From positions 72,204,496 to 72,268,495 of the forward strand of contig CM051457.1 in NCBI GenBank assembly GCA_028274465.1: a stretch of 64,000 bases of DNA, written 5' to 3'. Both the position numbers and the translations under genes were made by a program. Positions within the stretch are counted from its first letter, which is position 1. Each line of letters starts with the position of its first letter. Below are positions 11,879 to 23,745 of this stretch, one piece after another. The stretch comes from Plantago ovata (taxonomy: Eukaryota; Streptophyta; Magnoliopsida; Lamiales; Plantaginaceae). The notes under the pieces were generated by a model, which saw only the letters and a program-made list of their open reading frames with translations, searched no databases and had not been told where the DNA came from.

Positions 11879-11978
11879 NNNNNNNNNNNNNNNNNNNNNN
11901 NNNNNNNNNNNNNNNNNNNNNNNNNNNNNNNNNNNNNNNNNNNNNNNNNNNNNNNNNNNNNNNNNNNNNNNNNNNNNN
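11879..11978. other. Assembly gap, 100 N
   Basis: Exactly 100 N, the usual placeholder for a gap of unknown size. The sequence right of it is copia reverse transcriptase on the minus strand. The sequence left of it is not copia, so the join may hide missing sequence or a wrong order. Confidence 0.95.
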
Positions 11979-14900
11979 CCACAGGGATCTTCTACGCTTC
12001 TGACCGAAGTCAACCGATTTTGACAGCTTTCGTCAAAGCGGATATTCCAAACTTGACGCTTTTTTTTGTGCTTAGCCCATAGATGGATCTCTGTAATTTG
12101 CATACAACAAGTTGGCCTGTTTTACTAATAACACCTTCGGCTGTACATATAGACCTCTTCTCAAGGTTTCCCTGAGGAAAAAAGGCAGTCTTTACATCCA
12201 TCTGCCAGATCTCATAATCATAGTAGGCAGCTATCGAAGTAGAATTCGAATCGACTTCAATTGCTACCGTTGAAAGGTTTCATCGTAATCGATTCATAAA
12301 TTTTTGTGTAGCCGTCGCACAAGTCTAGCCTTTTGCGTTTTGTACCTTGCCATCGGCATCTGTCTTTCGTTTAAAGAACACCCATTTGCCACCAATAGGT
12401 CTAACCCCTTGGGGCAAGTCTACCAAGTCCAACTTGGTTCAGGTACATGGAGTCTCTTTTCAATTCCATGTCCTCTTGCCATCTGTCTGGGTCAATATAT
12501 TTATGCCTCTTTGTATGTCTCGGGGTCTTCCCGATTTGATAAGCCAACATCAAGTCACTGATGTCTTCTATCATAAGGCTTTGCTTCTGAGGTCCTTTTG
12601 GGATCCTCTTCAACTACGGAGCTCGACTGGTGCTTCTGTCGGCGTTTCTGGTGCTTTTATTTTCTCGCTTCGTGTAACACACATTATCAGTGGGCATGGA
12701 TGAGCCGGTCGCGTGCTACGACCGTGTTCCCTCGCGGGAGGAGCTGCTCTTGTGCAACTTGTTGCACAGTTGATTGACAACGGGTTCTATTGGTGTGGTT
12801 TCAACTGTTGATCTAATCACAGGACTCCCACTGACTATGACATGCCTAGAAAGTGTCATATCATTACCCTTGTCTGCTTCGAAAGCTCCCACTGAACTTG
12901 AGTCCAAATAGAAGATTTAGAGAACTCATGTTCGCGCGTGTCAAAGTCTTGAATTTCTTCAAGTTATCATATCATCTAACCTCTTCTTCGAGGTATTCTG
13001 CTTCTAAAAACTTGACGTTCTAGATACTATCACTTGTGATCTTCAGCATGATAGAATTCATAGCCTCTCGTCTGACGAGGATAGCCTATGAAATAAACTT
13101 TGACACCCTTGGCATCTAACTTATCAGTGAGCAACAATTTGACTATCGCAGGACAGCCCCAAGGTCTAAGATAGCCCAGTGAGGGCTTCTTTCCTTTCCA
13201 TAACTCATAAGGAGTTTTCTACATGATTTAGATGGTACACGGTTCAGAATGTAGATTGCAGTTTGTAACGCATATCCCCATAGATATTTTGGAAGAGTCG
13301 AGAATCCAATCATTGATCTCACCATGTCTAGCAGGGTTCGATTCCTTCTCTCAGACACACACCATTTAATTGTGGGTGTTCCAGGAGGGGTCCATTGCGA
13401 TTGAATTCCATTCTCCTTCAAGTAGTCGATAAATTCTTCACTAAGGTATTCACCTCCTCGATCTGATCGAAGAGTGACTATCCTTAGGTTCAATTCATTC
13501 TCGACCTCATTCCTAAACTCCTTGAATTTCCCAAAGGTCTCAGATTTATTCTTCATAAGATAAATATATCCATACCTTGAGAAATCGTCAGTAAAGTAAC
13601 GAAGTAAGAATAACCTCCACGTGCTTGGACTTTAAAAGGTCCACATACATCGGTATGTATGAGCTCTAAGCAGCGAGTGGCACGAACACCTTGTCCAACA
13701 AGGGTTTGTTCGTCATCTTACCCTTAAACACTGATTCGCATGTACCATATGATTCGAAAATCAAATGGTTCTAAGTAGTCCAACTTCTTAGTCTTTGAAT
13801 CCGTTGTTCATTGATATGGCCTAGCCGACAATGCCTAGATAAGATGGATTATTCTTCCTACTTGAAGACGGTTGTTTGTTATGTATTTGAAATAAAGTTA
13901 ACTACTTTGCCAAATATATAAACCATTCACAAAGCGAGCTTTTCCATAATACTGGTCATTTAGCGAAAAAATAACAAGTATTATTCACAAACGAAAGGAA
14001 AAACCCAAATTGTCCAACAATGGAATGGAAATAATATTTCTGACAATGGATGGAACAAAATAAACGTTATCAAGTTCTAAACATTTCCTGATGGTAAATC
14101 TATCTTGCAGCGTCCAACGCGTTTGGCTTCAACTGGATTGTCGTTCCACATGCAAGTCGATTTCACCTTGCTTGGCTAGCCTGTGTTCAATTAGCCCCTG
14201 CACATTATTACAAATGTGTGAGCCACAAGCTGTATCTAATACCCAACCATTGGAGTCAAAAGTAGTCATGTTCATTTCAAGAACAAACATACCTGAGCTA
14301 GAAGCGATGGCTCCATAGCTTGATCTGCCCTCAGCTGAGGACAATCCTTCTTCCAATGGCCCTTGAGTTTGCAATAGAGACAAATCTCCATCCTAAGTTG
14401 AAACTTAGCCATCTTACGATTGCGTGCATTCTTGCCACCCTTGTTCCCTTTGGGTCTACGATTGACCCTTAGAAACTCGTTGGCAATAGGTCTCTCAGCA
14501 ATCGACTCTGTTGTTTTCCCGACTTCGGGATTCTGAATAGATTGCAACAATCTTTCCACGATCAAGATAATGGAAGCCTTAGCTTCTAGCTCCAAGCCAT
14601 ATCCAACAAGTTGAAAGAGAAAATCAATCAATGACTTGACTTGTTCAGGCAACAGCTCTTCTGTCTCAAGTCTTGGATAAGCATGATCTTGATAGCTTCG
14701 AAACACATCCTTGGAGTATCCAAGAATGAGGAGAGATATCTCACAATCTCATATGGTTCCTTGTCTCTACATGGTCCAACATATTGTCAGACATAGCATT
14801 CAGCAACAAATTCTTCACAAACCGGCCTTTTCCACTGACATCTCGTAATAGCAATCATAGGTTGCAGTAGTCAACTCAGTGGGAGGTGGAGGGATAGGTT

Positions 14901-15030
14901 CATCTAACACATACTCAACCTCGTTGTGCCATAGCACCCTTCGTACCTCATGGATCCAATCCACGTAGTTTGGTCCTGTTAGCTTTTGCAACTCCAAGTT
15001 GGCAATGAGCTCGGAGGACGGTATAGCCCT
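11979..15030 (-). pseudogene. Copia gag-pol remnant with many frameshifts
   Basis: Fragments align in order with the forward copy: gag (from 15030), zinc knuckle [14 protein letters not shown], protease LDTACGS, integrase (13556-13143, with SDRGGEY), the linker, and the start of reverse transcriptase (12201-12010). The initiator codon is AGG instead of ATG (15028-15030). Several frameshifts break integrase and the linker, and the YVDD region falls in or beyond the gap. It retains TGG and GAA codons where the forward copy has stops at 7131 and 7047, which shows the ancestral state. Confidence 0.85.
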
Positions 15031-15115
15031 TTCTGTTTTCCTAAGGAGAAATAATATAGAACGAAATAATAAATCAAATATTGAAATACTATTTCTAAAT
15101 ACATAGTCAACATAA

Positions 15116-15304
15116 CTAAACAACAAGGTCATTTAGCTGTTTAGCTTCCACTTTTTTCACATATGATTGCCCCCAAAACAAACATACGTGTAATGTCCAA
15201 CAAGTTACCGTAGTGGACAAGATCCAAATCCATACTATGCTATACTCCAACGGGGGCTGGTCGCATAACATAATATGACCGGTAGGACTATCCAATTGCG
15301 TCAC
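15116..15304 (-). CDS. Small leader ORF of the copia family, second copy
   Basis: 62 codons, the same length and frame as the forward copy at 4195-4383, with substitutions such as Ala to Ser and Pro to His. Product unknown. Conservation between only two copies is weak support for a gene. Confidence 0.25.
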   Translation of the reverse strand: MTQLDSPTGHIMLCDQPPLEYSIVWIWILSTTVTCWTLHVCLFWGQSYVKKVEAKQLNDLVV

Positions 15305-15587
15305 GCAACTCTTGGTGTTAAATCTAATTTAACCAGACGCTCTACATATTGTACCTATCGAGGTCTCTATATACAATATGCAGTAAGTTATAACCATAGG
15401 CTTACTCTAATCTGACGATCACTGCGAGTCTGCAAGACGAGGTCGCCAATACAGGGAAATGCAATGAAAGTTCATAATTAAAGCACCCCATGGAAAGCAT
15501 CTCAGAAACACATATGTATACATATTTCTGCACTTATATTGGTTGGGGCTTGTAGCTTGAGGGTTGTTATCAGTCATCTACAAACAA

Positions 15588-15760
15588 ATAAGGGCGCCGC
15601 CTACCCATCATGCATGAGCGGTCTACACGTAATGGATGCCGCCTATCCATTCTAGTTCTAAACGCGGTCAAGCACATAATGGGCGCCGCCTACCCATACA
15701 TAAAAATATGCGGTCCGACAAATAGAGGGCGCCACCTACCCTCGCATGCATAGCGGTCGA
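15588..15760 (-). repeat. Copia leader minisatellite, reverse copy
   Basis: About four units with GGGCGCCGCCTACCCAT cores and spacers carrying GCGGTC, the inverted counterpart of 3762-3911. Confidence 0.6.
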
Positions 15761-16235
15761 ACGGAAAGTAAAATACGTGGTATTTAAACATGCATTGTCA
15801 AACAATAGCATATCGAGCACACAACAAGTAGTAGCCTATGTGGATGCTAAATGACTTCATAATTTCATTATGAAAATTATAATCCCATACATATAATCTC
15901 TATGAAAATTGAAAATTTAGACTAGATTGAAAAATCGGAAATTCTATTGGACCAGGTAGCAATTTTCGAAAACCTGAAGGACTCAATTGTAATTTTCAAA
16001 CCTTGGAGGTGTTAAATTTAAAATTCAAAAGTAGAAAGACTTATTGTAATAAACAATAAATTGATAAATCACAAAAGCCCCTCAACTTAATAGTAATTAA
16101 ATTTAACCCCTCTAGTAATAATAATTACAATTAAATCATATTTATATTCCAAATATAAATTCAATCCTCAAAATTTCCAAAAATTCGATTTTGGGTCCAG
16201 TCCGGAAAAAGTAATAAATATATATAATAATATAT

Positions 16236-16259
16236 GGGGACGGGATTCAGCCCGTCCCC
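16236..16259. repeat. Perfect 9-bp hairpin in the copia leader
   Basis: GGGGACGGG-ATTCAG-CCCGTCCCC, a GC-rich stem in strongly AT-rich surroundings, about 400 nt downstream of the primer site in the element sense. Confidence 0.6.
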
Positions 16260-16263
16260 TAGG

Positions 16264-16327
16264 GCGCCTGCGGGATATATATATATATGTAATCTATATA
16301 TATATATATATCTATATATTATATATC

Positions 16328-16378
<51 letters not shown>

Positions 16379-16392
16379 TAATGTATATATAT

Positions 16393-16441
<49 letters not shown>

Positions 16442-16469
16442 ATACTATATACATATATATATCTATATA

Positions 16470-16505
<36 letters not shown>
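16264..16505. repeat. (TA)n microsatellite
   Basis: About 240 bp of nearly pure TA/TATC repeats in the copia leader. It is low complexity and unstable. Confidence 0.9.
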
Positions 16506-16506
<1 letters not shown>

Positions 16507-16640
16507 AATTTTGAAAAATATAATTCTAAATTTATATAAAAACAAAACTTTCAAAAATCGAATTAATCATAGAATCAATTGCATCCACATAAACTACATA
16601 ACCACATAACATATATACGTATATACATAATCAATTAACC

Positions 16641-16654
16641 TGGCTCTGATACCA
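16641..16654 (-). other. Primer binding site of the reverse copia element (initiator tRNA-Met)
   Basis: The minus strand reads TGGTATCAGAGCCA, one base inside the LTR end at 16656. This is the standard plant copia primer site. Confidence 0.9.
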
Positions 16655-16655
16655 C

Positions 16656-18715
16656 TGTAAGAAAATATTGTCAAAGTTACCCCTAGTGTACGCAGCGGAA
16701 TTTAAAAATTTTCTTAACGTGCAGGTTAATTGATCATGCATATAGCGCATATAATAAACACCTTAATCAGCAAGAATAGGTATTGAATCGATATGCCAAT
16801 CGATGAAGTCTTCGTAATAGTTCGGTGAATCTTCTCCTTCGTCGAAGTCGAAGATATCTGCAATACTTTGATTATCTGCAAGACAATAAAAGTTAGTTTC
16901 CAGCTCTTTGAACCTCAACCTTGGTATCCACGGATGAACAGCTTATCGGAAAGAACGCTAGGATATTCTTTATGTGGCCAAGAAGATGGGGCGGCGATTT
17001 TCCTCCGGTGGAGAATGGCGCGCGCGGCTAGGGTATAGAGGTAGGGGAGTGCTTTTATTTTCTCTAAGAAAGGTAGAATAATTCTCTAAGAATTTGGCAT
17101 TGAAAAAGCTCTCTAATGACCTACTTATATAGTAGTCAATAGAAGCCTAAAGAGATTCTTTTAGACTTCATAAAGGAATAAGAACTCTAATTGTTATTGC
17201 ACAAGGAAACCAATTTAAGTCTAGATTCATTACCAATTAAGTTAGAACTCAATAGGAAAATCTAACTTAACCCTTGACTTCTAATATGGTAAGGAGTCGA
17301 AACTCCCTCCCATACTACTACTACACGCGGCCGGCCAAGGGGGGTATGTGGGTCCCAATTTTGGGACCCACTTATAATTCGAAGGCAATTCAAACTCTAA
17401 GTAGATTTTGCCCATGTGCATATATTAATTCTAAATTAATATATCATTTCAAATCAAAACTCTATTATATTTCTAAAATATAATCTTTAATTGTATTTAC
17501 ATAAAATACTATTAATCAATCAATTCAATTAATAATTCAAAATTATTAATTGAGCCACAAATAATTATAATTAATTCCAAATCAATTATAATTCATCAAT
17601 CACAATTAATTCTAAATTAATTGCGATTCCATCTTCAAGGATATTGGGATAAGTTGAATCACCACATAGTGTGACCCATAGGGCCTCATTGTATTAAGCA
17701 AGTGCTACACTAGGCAACATGGAATTCCTAGACGGTTCCATTTGCAACATTAATATATGAGGACGTTTGAGAGATTTCTCAAAGCAAACCCTTTCGTTGT
17801 GAAGTCTGTTGCGCTCAACGCGGCGATGGTAACGTCCCTTCATCTGACTGACTCGAATGCATCTAGGATCGATGATGTGTCTATCCCAATAATACATCCA
17901 CAGGCGTCTTCAGTGAGTTGCTTGGTGAATCCAATATCTATTATGACTATCATAATAATATTGATACGCTGGCCAGCGGTTTAACCAATCACAACTATGA
18001 ACGACTATGAGCAGTGCTCTCCTGTGCTACACGTGAGAGATGAATCCTTCACAGAATCACTTATCACCCCCATTTGTATGTAGCCATAATCCTGGATCGT
18101 GTCTTGGGTCAACTACTTATTCAGAGCTGACATCGACGGGTCCACCAAGGATATGGGGCAACAAATATGATGATAAAGTCCTGTAAGTCCAAAGGACGAC
18201 TGGCATCACTTCGACAACTTTCCGGTTCCCATAGACACTTCGGTGTAGAGTATACATCGATGGGAGTTTCGGTGGGTACTTCCATTGTTCGGTAATCACC
18301 CTTCGAACAACTATGCGGAGTTATGTGAACGTTTCTAGATTGTCTAACAATCCGTTCCGTGGCCGTGGGATCGGCTCACACTTGCTCTAACAAGTATAAC
18401 CTCCATGCATACTAGTCTCACCTGGTTCATTCAGACCCCTACATCCGAGATGAACCTCGACTAGGGAGAGTTTGGGATAGATGATAACTCACATAGCTCC
18501 CACTTTCTGTGTGATCGGTCATCTATCCGAGGGGACATGTTTGATATCAATACAGACAGGAATAGAGATATGACATGTTGTATGCCTGGTGTAATATAAA
18601 TATGAAAGCGATACTCAATAGTCAAACAAACAAACATATATTATATTACGTTGACCTGTGTAATAGTACATATATGCCTTTAATAAAGACTGTCTCTAGG
18701 ACATATACACTATCA
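16656..18715 (-). repeat. 5' LTR of the reverse copia element
   Basis: 2.06 kb, TGATAG...TTACA on the minus strand, homologous to 8573-10625 over its whole length. Confidence 0.85.
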
Positions 18716-19184
18716 ACAACGGCTTGTCTTTTAGTCTTTAGTCTTCATACGCGTGCTTTGCATTTAATGCTCTTGTAGAAGGTCACACTAGCTATCAGTC
18801 AGCAAGCAATCTCAGTTTCAGAAAGTTCAACCTACTCTGTTATATAGATTTTCACTTACACTATCTGAGTTGTTGAGTTACTCACTTTCTGAGATAATAT
18901 GTACCTTTGTAGATACCTTTCTCAGAAATCTTCTAAGTCTTCAATCTTCAGTCTTCAACTTTCTGAGCGGTTCTAAGTCTTCAATAGATTCTTTATGTAA
19001 ACAAAGTACATCATCAGCAAGCGTAAGAACCTAACTAGTACCTACACTAAGTCTTTCAGAAAACGTTCCTCTTTTACAATGTCCTTAAAATTCTAAATTC
19101 CTATGGACCTTAAGAGTAATAGTTACTGGACTTTACCTAATTTAGCATGGTTAATTACTCATCAAAATTACAAGTTTCCAAACA
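18716..19184 (-). repeat. Truncated LTR of family D
   Basis: On the minus strand it starts TGTTTGGAAACTTG and follows the first part of the LTR at 56580-58271 (TGTTAGGAAACTTG) with small deletions. It stops where the copia LTR begins at 18715. The outer end interrupts Helitron helicase sequence: the intact order ATGACATGCCAATTCC is at about 45315-45330 in Helitron B. CATGC (19185-19189) would be the target duplication. Confidence 0.75.
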
Positions 19185-20966
19185 CATGCCAATTCCGAAG
19201 GATTCCGTAATTCAAGATGGGTTGAACAATTTGATTGTTGAAGAGTTGGTTTATGATGTGGAGCGGATGAAATCAGAACACTTGCAGTTATATGCCTCCT
19301 TGACGGATGAACATAGGAATGATTACCACAAAATTATGGATGCTATTTCATCTGGTGACGGTGGAGTTTTTTTCCTGTATGGTTATGGTGGTTCTCTGGA
19401 AGACCTTATGTTTTGCCATACGTTGAAGGGGTGAAATCGTGCTTCTTGTGGCATCGAGCGGAATTGCCTCACTCCGTTTACCTAGGGGGCGTACAACTCA
19501 CTCTAGATTCGGCATTCCATTGCAGGTGGACGAGACCTCCATATGTACAAGATATATCATGGGAGTGATGTGGCGGGATTATTGCTGAAGATAAAACTCA
19601 TTATATGGGATGAGGCTCCCCATGATGAATAAGTTTTGTTTTGAGTCTCTTGACCGAATTTTTCGGGATTTTTTAGAGACGCAAATGATTGTGAGTCTAG
19701 CAAGCCTTTTGGTGGATTGGTAGTTGTTTTCTGTGGTGATTTCAGACAGATATTGCCCGTTGTGTCCAAGGGAAGTAGACATGATAGAGTTCCAGCATCT
19801 CTATGTTCTTCGAAAAAAATATGGAGATCATGTATTGTTTTGAAGCTCACTAATTAAGAACATGTGTTTACAGGTATTTTAAAGTCTTCCTATTTTGTTT
19901 TATGCGTTCTTCTACATTTTTCAATGTTACTATTTTTTTGTTTATACCGAAATCATCGAGTAAATCATGATGTATGTGATTATCTCATTTGTGTTATTCT
20001 GATGTAGTTTGGTGGATCTCCAGCGAAGGTTGAAGAAATAAGGCAATTTGTTGAGTGGTTGTTGGATCTAGGAGATGGAAATGTTGGAGGAGATAATGAC
20101 GGTGAGGTTGACATTGATTTTCCAGAGGATATACTTATTCGTAATGCATCGGGTCCTATTGTTGCAATAGTGAAATGCACATATCCATCCCTCATTAACC
20201 ATATGGTTGATGGTACTTATTTTCAAGACAGAGCAATTCTTGTTCCGACTAATGAGATCGTTGAGTATATCAACGACTACATTATGTCATTGTTAGCGGG
20301 TAAATATGAATAATTTGTGTTCGTATACAATGTTCAATTTTTGTTGTTGTCTAACTAATTAAGTTTTCTTTATTATATATTTTACCAGGTGATTCTGTTT
20401 AGTATATGAGTTCCGATAGCATTTCCCCTGATGAGCCATATCATGTTAGGCGAGAAGATGTATACTCAGTAGAGTTCTTGAATACCATAAGAGTTTCAGG
20501 TGTGCCAAATCACATGATTAGATTACAAGTTGGCTGCCCTATTATGCTTCTTCATAATATTGACCACGCGGCTGAATTGTGGAATGGCACGAGGTTGATT
20601 GTGGTTAAGCTTGGTAAGAAAATCATAGAAGCCAGAATGATACATGGAAAGAATGTTGGAAATAGGGTATTCATTCCACGTATGATATCGTCACCTTCAG
20701 ATTTTACAAAATTCCCTATTAGATTCCAGCAAAGACAGATTCCTATCTTAGTATGTTATGCGATGACTATTAATAAGAGTCAAGGACAGTCTCTTTCTAA
20801 TGTTGGCCTCTATCTTCCGAAGCTCGTCTTTAGTCACGGCCAGTACATTGCTTTCTCGAGAGTTACAACAAAGAAAGATCTAAAAGTGCTAATAGTTGAT
20901 GAAGATGAACAAGTGACTTGGAATACCACCAACGTCGTATATAAGGAGGTTCTTTGCAATCTATGA
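19185..20966 (+). pseudogene. Helitron A: PIF1-like helicase, C-terminal two thirds, broken
   Basis: Matches the helicase domain of plant Helitron RepHel proteins, which unwind DNA during rolling-circle transposition. Visible parts are the lead-in 'IPKDSVIQDGLNNLIVEEL', a damaged Walker A (GYGG followed directly by SLEDL), a 'GDFRQI'-like region with frameshifts near 19740, and an intact-looking C-terminal exon (20406-20966) with 'YAMTINKSQGQSL' and 'YIAFSRVTTKKDLKVLI'. A GT-AG intron lies at 20300-20388, and just after it an in-frame TAG (20400-20402). Compared with Helitron B, 13 nt covering the Walker A Thr-Gly-Lys-Thr are missing. Non-functional. Confidence 0.85.
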
Positions 20967-21249
20967 GGTATTTTTTAACTCTCTTTTCACTCATATAATT
21001 ATTTTTGTTGTTAAGTTTAATAAGTATGTGTGTTTTAACTAATTGGTATAAATTTATAAATAGTTTGTAGGGTTTACTGGTCACATCATGACCTGACTAT
21101 GCCTGGACTACCTTTTCAATTAATTAGTTATCATTGTTCCTGCGTTGTCACGTTTATTTCTCTTATATTGTAAAAATTTACACCCACTCATAAATTTTAT
21201 TACATATTGAAATTTTTCCACCTATGTATCATACAAAACAAATTATATC

Positions 21250-21276
21250 GTGGCAACGCCACAGGTCATGTACTAG
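21250..21276 (+). other. 3' terminus of Helitron A: hairpin and CTAG
   Basis: GTGGC-AAC-GCCAC (21250-21262), then 10 nt, then CTAG (21273-21276) followed by T. This is the canonical Helitron 3' end (hairpin about 10 nt before CTRR, insertion between A and T). It lies about 300 bp after the helicase stop, as expected. Confidence 0.8.
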
Positions 21277-22914
21277 TAAACAGTGTTGCTGATAGCAAAA
21301 CAGTAATACAATGTCAGAGTCCACGTCTTAACTACATTCTGAATGTTCATTTTTTCGCATTCATATAATATGTGTGCTAACATGTGTTATCTATTTTATT
21401 GGAACTTTTCTAATTGCAGTAGCAAGGCATTCTGGTCCATTTTCAAAATGGAGGAGTATTACAAATCGGTGAACATTGATGATGTCTCTAACACAAGATG
21501 GAAAACACCTACGTCTTCTGAGCATGAATTTTAGTTTAGGTGGCGGAAGGCTAATAATCCGGAGATTTTTTACAGACAGTTAATGGTCGACGTATTCCAA
21601 CATATATAGAAGGTTTTTGATACTTGGAGACCTATTGAACAAGCTCATTGCATTTCGTCACTCAGATGCAACTTACTGTACGATCATTTACAAACTCCTG
21701 AGTCCTGATGATACACTACGTGGTGAATGATTGATAACTTTGACTAGACTTCGAAGTACTCAACGTGGTTAATCTAAGTTAGAGGCTAGGAGAATTAATA
21801 TTATACAATAACGCATCGATTATACAATAACTTTTGCGGCATAAGTTCGATACTGGAAACCCATATTGCATGGAGAACCAATTACCATATGGTTACCACA
21901 TCGATCCCTTTACTTTGTGATAATTGCATTGATGATTTTGAGGTGTTCCAATATGTTAAAAATTGGTATTTTGACCATAATTATTAGCCTTAGGGTGCTT
22001 CTATCCTTCGTTTTTTTTTATGTTGAATTTTCCTTACTTTCATAATGCATTAATATCAATAAAATTTATTTTCTTATTCATTGTGCTATCTACTTACAAA
22101 CTTATGAGTCCATTTTTCTTTGTCATATGGTCAACTTATTTACACCAAATAAGCAACTACTCAACTATATATCACATAGACGGACAAAACATTTATATGT
22201 TTAGGATTAACAATTCTTAATGAATAACTTGGTTCTTAACAAACGTGTTTGGGTCTTGCAAAAAAAGAAATTATGGCCGGTGTGAATGTTAATAGTTATT
22301 TTCCTCTGTACTACTTAAACCCGTATTTATTATGTTTACGTTTCGATGTTCGGGTTGACCTCATATTAATCACTATTTGTTGTGAAAAATATAATTTTTA
22401 AAATCATATTATAAAAGTAAATTTCTTAAAGTTATTTTTCGTTGAGAACTATTATTAAATTGATATCGAACCGAAAATCGAGAAAAAATTAACAAAACCA
22501 AAATGGGTTTGATTGAGTTTCGGAGGAATTATTAATTTCGGAGTGAAATTTTTTTTAAGGGTTAATGTTATTGAAAAACATTAAATAACCAGGGAACATT
22601 TACTTGCAATTAATTAAAGCCTTCATTTTTGGAGTTGTGATAGGGGATTTTGAATTTTCCACCAACATTTTTTATTTTTTTGGAAAACAATAAAAAATAT
22701 TTCTTCCGTTGTCTAAGAAATAATTAATTCAGTCAATAATCAATTGGTCCCCTATTTAACGAGTAAGAATCTTACTTAATTTAATAGTAGGAGGTTGTTC
22801 CAACGGTTTTTGGTTGACAGTGGTTTCATGATGATGGAGTCACAACGGCTTAGTTCATCATAAGAAATCAACCCCTGTTACGTTCTATCAATTATAAGTC
22901 TATATAAGATGACA
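21277..22914. other. AT-rich spacer between Helitrons A and B, no gene recognised
   Basis: A short frame at 21451-21534 ('MEEYYKSVNIDDVSN') resembles nothing I know. The remainder is AT-rich with no protein signal. The 5' end (TC) of Helitron B was not located. Confidence 0.5.
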
Positions 22915-23700
22915 CACGTAGAGGTGATATTGATCCAGATGATCTTGCAAGAAATGTTGACAATCGCTTTGTTCTCCATCCGACTTTCGTAGGTGGCCCC
23001 CAGTACATGATACATAATTTTCAAGACACTATGGTCATTTGCAGGAACATTGGGTATCCGAAGTTGTTCATTACATTTACTTGCAAACCTCAGTGGTCGG
23101 AGATCACACGTTTCGTGAAGGATAAGGGGTTGCGCCCTGAAGACATGCCAGATATTCTATGTCGCGTTTTGAAAATGAAGCTTGATGAACTCATCAAAGA
23201 TTTGAAGACTAAAAATATATTTGGGAAGTTTAAAGCAGGTAATCTACATTTTATGTGAATATTTTCATTTTGTTATATATACGAAAATTTCTATTTTTTT
23301 TACACATTTCAACTATATACATTTTTCTTGATATGCAGTTGTATACAGGATAGAGTTTCAAAAGCATGGTCTTCCACACGCACATATACTATTGTGGACA
23401 GACCGAGATGATCATCCAATGAGTCTCAGCGAGATTGATAAAGTTATAAGTGCATAAATTATAGACAAGGATCTTCAGCCCGAACAGTACAAGGCAGTTT
23501 CAGAGTACATAGTTCATGGTCCATGTGGAGCTTTGAACCCAAAATCACCTTGCACGGATGCTGAAAAGAAAAAGCTGCACAAAGAAATTTTCCAAGTCAT
23601 TTAATGAGATAACAAGATTTGATGCGAATGGGTACCCAGTATATAGAAGGCGTGACACTGGTGCTACTATTCTTAAGAATGAAATTGAGGTTGATAATAG
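22915..23700 (+). pseudogene. Helitron B: Rep N-terminal part with HUH motif
   Basis: Matches the Helitron-like N-terminal/Rep region: 'RGDIDPDDLARNV', 'QDTMVICRNIGYPKLFITF', 'LDELIKDLKTKNIFGKFKAG'. Then comes a 100-nt GT-AG intron (23239-23338) and 'KHGLPHAHILLW', whose HAH is the metal-binding HUH of rolling-circle initiators. A TAA stop lies at 23456-23458 where the family usually has a sense codon, followed by a frameshift near 23585. The exon ends in VDNR at 23700, with a GT donor at 23701. The next exon resumes at 41920, after a chromovirus inserted in the intron. Confidence 0.85.
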
Positions 23701-23745
23701 GTAAATTACTTATTTAAGAAATTTCTTATGTTATATTTGTTTATC

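Larger units (their letters stand above)
11979..18715 (-). mobile_element. Ty1/copia retrotransposon, reverse copy, lacking its 3' part
   Basis: On the minus strand: 5' LTR (18715-16656), primer site (16654-16641), leader with an AT-rich block and minisatellite, leader ORF (15304-15116), then gag-pol remnants down to the assembly gap, ending within reverse transcriptase. It belongs to the same family as 3762-10625 and is more decayed. Its LTR outer end at 18715 abuts a family D LTR fragment, so it probably inserted into that LTR. Confidence 0.8.
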
